Assembly (NCBI RefSeq): GCF_900103985.1
Contig: NZ_FNIE01000010.1
Span: 248,001 to 312,000, forward strand
Reading direction: 5' to 3'
Source of the DNA: Actinacidiphila guanduensis
GTDB lineage: Bacteria > Actinomycetota > Actinomycetes > Streptomycetales > Streptomycetaceae
Length of the DNA: 64,000 nucleotides
A program made the translations under genes and the position numbers. The notes below the pieces were generated by a model, which saw only the letters and a program-made list of their open reading frames with translations, was not told the DNA's origin and made no database searches. Below are positions 62,303-64,000 of the stretch, piece by piece; within the stretch, counting starts at the first letter, position 1, and every line of letters begins with the position of its first letter.

Positions 62303-64000
62303 TCACTGCACGTCGACCACGAACTGGGTGGAGGCGTGCTTGCCGTGGTAGTCGACCGTCGCGGAGACAGTCGCGACACCGCTTCCGAGGGTGCGGACGG
62401 TGCCCGACGGGCCGACCGCGACAACGTCCGGTCGGTTGCTGCGGTAGTGCACCTTCATGCCGGCCGGCAGGGCCGTGCTCGAGCCCTTGATGATGTAGCC
62501 GTAGAGGGTGTCGTCGCTCATCGCCACGGTGAGCTGCGGGTCGACGGAGACGTGGTCCGGGAAGTACACCCGCTGGGAGATCCCCTGGGCGGCGTCCCCG
62601 GCGGCCACCGCGCGGGCGGTGACGGTCATGGGCGTCGGCGTCAGCTTGCCGCTGACGTGGACGAACGTCTGGGCCTGGATGTCGGCGTCAGCGCTGGAGG
62701 TGCTGAGCTGGATCCCGTACCTGCCGTCGTCCACCTGGTAGCGGTTCGCCTGGTCGCTGAAGAACGCGAGCTTGGGAACCTGGATCGTGAAGGTGACGTG
62801 CTTGGTCTGGTGCGGCCGCAGCGAGACCTTCGTGAACGCTTCCAGGCGCTTGATCGGTCGTTGCAGCGCCGCCGGCGCGTCGGGGGTCGTCACATAGACC
62901 TGCGCGACCTCGTCACCGGCGGTGGATCCCGTGTTGGTGACGTCGGCGCCGACCCGCAGGGTGCCGTTCGCGTCGAGCTTCCTGGAGCTGACCTTCAGGT
63001 GGGAGTACGCGAAGTCGGTGTAGCTGAGCCCGTAGCCGAAGGGGTACGAGACCGGGCCCGAGTAGTACATGTAGGTGCGGCCCGAGTCCGACGCCGTGGG
63101 ACGGATGGTGTAGTCGCCGATGGGAGGCAGCTTGGTGATGTCCTGGTACCACGTGAAGGGCAGCCGGCCGCTCGGGTTGTAGTCGCCCAGGACGACGTCG
63201 GCGAGCGACTCGCCCTTGCGCTCGCCGTTGTAGGAGCTCCACAGCATCGCCGGGACCTGGTTCTGGAACGACGTGACATCCACCTCGCCCACGGTCTCCA
63301 TGTAGACGATGGTGTTCGGGTTCACGGCGGCCACCTGGCTGATCAGCTGCGACTGCGCACCCGGCAGGGCCAGGGAGGTGCGGTCGTGGTCCTCGGAGGA
63401 GGTGCTGCCGTCGGTGCCCGCGTAGACGACGACGGCGTCGTAGTTCGCCGCGGCCTTCACCGACGCGGCGTCGACCGAGGCCAGGGTCCCGGGGGTGACG
63501 CCGGGGTAGTAGTCGACGGTGGCGTCCGGGTCGATGCGCTGGATGGCGGTCTTGAGCCCGTTGTAGCCGTTCACCTCCTTGGCGACGCCCGCCGGGCCCT
63601 GCCTGCTCGCGTAGCCGCCCAGGAACATCGACGTGGGGTTGGCGTAGTAGCCGATGACGGCGACCTTGAAGGCGCCGGAGGACGGCACCTTGAGCGGCAG
63701 GAGCTTGGTGGTGCTGCCGTTCTGCTGCTTCACCGGGTCGTTCTTCAGCAGCACGATGCTCTGGTCACCGGACTGGCGGGCTGTCGCAAGGCGGGCCGGG
63801 GTCTCGGTGACGGCATTGTTGGCGTCGGAGTTCACCCAGGTGCCCGGGGCCAAGCGGGCCCGGGCGGCGGCCACCCACGGGACGGACGCCTCGTTGTCGA
63901 ACTCGCCGGTCTCGATCCGCGCGGTGAACAGCCGGACCAGCGAGACATCCACGTCGTTCTCGTTGTAGACGCCGGTCTGGGTCTGGATGTGCTGGCCCAC
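62303..64000 (-). CDS. Glycoside hydrolase family 3 protein (beta-glucosidase/xylosidase-like), 5' part outside the window
   Basis: The C-terminal 565 residues of a large GH3 enzyme. SIVLLKNDPVKQQNGSTTKL opens the GH3 C domain; FKVAVIGYYANPTSMFLGGY, TDGSTSSEDHDRTSLALPGA (the GxSExxDR-like acid/base block), AMLWSSYNGERKGESLADVV and SGRLPFTWYQ follow. PFGYGLSYTDFAYSHLKVSS and the FnIII-like domain end near residue 430, followed by a Big_2-like Ig domain (VHYRSNRPDVVAVGPSGTVR). The fold suggests a secreted or extracellular xylosidase or glucosidase; the nucleophile Asp and signal peptide lie beyond the edge. Fits the neighbouring xylan/chitin sugar uptake genes. Confidence 0.9.
   Translation of the reverse strand: MGQHIQTQTGVYNENDVDVSLVRLFTARIETGEFDNEASVPWVAAARARLAPGTWVNSDANNAVTETPARLATARQSGDQSIVLLKNDPVKQQNGSTTKLLPLKVPSSGAFKVAVIGYYANPTSMFLGGYASRQGPAGVAKEVNGYNGLKTAIQRIDPDATVDYYPGVTPGTLASVDAASVKAAANYDAVVVYAGTDGSTSSEDHDRTSLALPGAQSQLISQVAAVNPNTIVYMETVGEVDVTSFQNQVPAMLWSSYNGERKGESLADVVLGDYNPSGRLPFTWYQDITKLPPIGDYTIRPTASDSGRTYMYYSGPVSYPFGYGLSYTDFAYSHLKVSSRKLDANGTLRVGADVTNTGSTAGDEVAQVYVTTPDAPAALQRPIKRLEAFTKVSLRPHQTKHVTFTIQVPKLAFFSDQANRYQVDDGRYGIQLSTSSADADIQAQTFVHVSGKLTPTPMTVTARAVAAGDAAQGISQRVYFPDHVSVDPQLTVAMSDDTLYGYIIKGSSTALPAGMKVHYRSNRPDVVAVGPSGTVRTLGSGVATVSATVDYHGKHASTQFVVDVQ

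Overview
The window is about 71-74% GC by eye, with strong G/C at third codon positions, GTG and TTG starts, purine-rich ribosome sites and a dense set of actinobacterial genes. It is chromosomal core sequence from a Streptomyces or close relative (Streptomycetaceae). From memory, the gene order matches, in reverse, the Streptomyces coelicolor block from murA2/acnA (SCO5998/5999) through ngcEFG-rok7B7-xylFGH (SCO6005-6011), dxs, fadAB, hemE, murC, up to the cys/ssu cluster (about SCO6093-6098). I see no prophage, insertion sequence, CRISPR array, rRNA or tRNA gene.

Layout. 1-6.3 kb: sulfur assimilation (cysD end, cysN, an Ssu-type ABC transporter, a sirohydrochlorin chelatase), with an 8-bp tandem repeat before the chelatase. 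6.7-13.7 kb: an MMPL exporter, an ECF sigma factor with a SnoaL-like tail overlapped antisense by a small STAS gene, an APH-fold kinase, a DnaQ-like exonuclease and a HEPN protein. 14-24 kb: glycogen to trehalose (glgX, treY, treZ), with a flavoprotein and an acetyltransferase between treY and treZ and a small zinc-ribbon gene coupled to treZ. 24.2-31 kb: PPK2, ZapE-like ATPase, RibD-C reductase, a Usp-like protein, murC, msrB and pth2. 31.2-36.6 kb: three genes of the coproporphyrin-dependent haem route (hemQ, hemG/cgoX, hemE) with DUF4349 and DUF3000 genes. 36.9-42.6 kb: a NarL/LuxR regulator, RNase D, and fadA-fadB for beta-oxidation. 42.7-47.3 kb: a DsbA-like protein without its CXXC, an amino acid permease and dxs. 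47.7-56.2 kb: xylHGF, a ROK repressor and ngcGFE, all on the minus strand. 56.6-64 kb: acnA, an unknown membrane protein, a MurA enzyme fused to an XRE helix-turn-helix, and the end of a GH3 glycosidase.

How the parts work together. The sugar block imports chitin- and xylan-derived sugars next to a ROK regulator. A DasR-like site (13 of 16 bases) overlaps the likely ngcE promoter. The most interesting regulatory signal is a palindrome, TATCTC-N6-GAGATAAC. It sits exactly at the start of the XRE-MurA gene and again on the likely acnA promoter, which suggests one regulator, perhaps the XRE-MurA protein itself, tying cell-wall precursor synthesis to the TCA cycle.

A family of near-palindromic intergenic repeats of about 230-370 bp occurs after convergent or co-directional genes at about 20.7, 26.5, 30.3 and 34.6 kb. 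Nested inserts in its arms suggest stepwise growth. Several strong hairpin terminators separate the transcription units. All gene names rest on recognising protein motifs and synteny by eye; no search was run.
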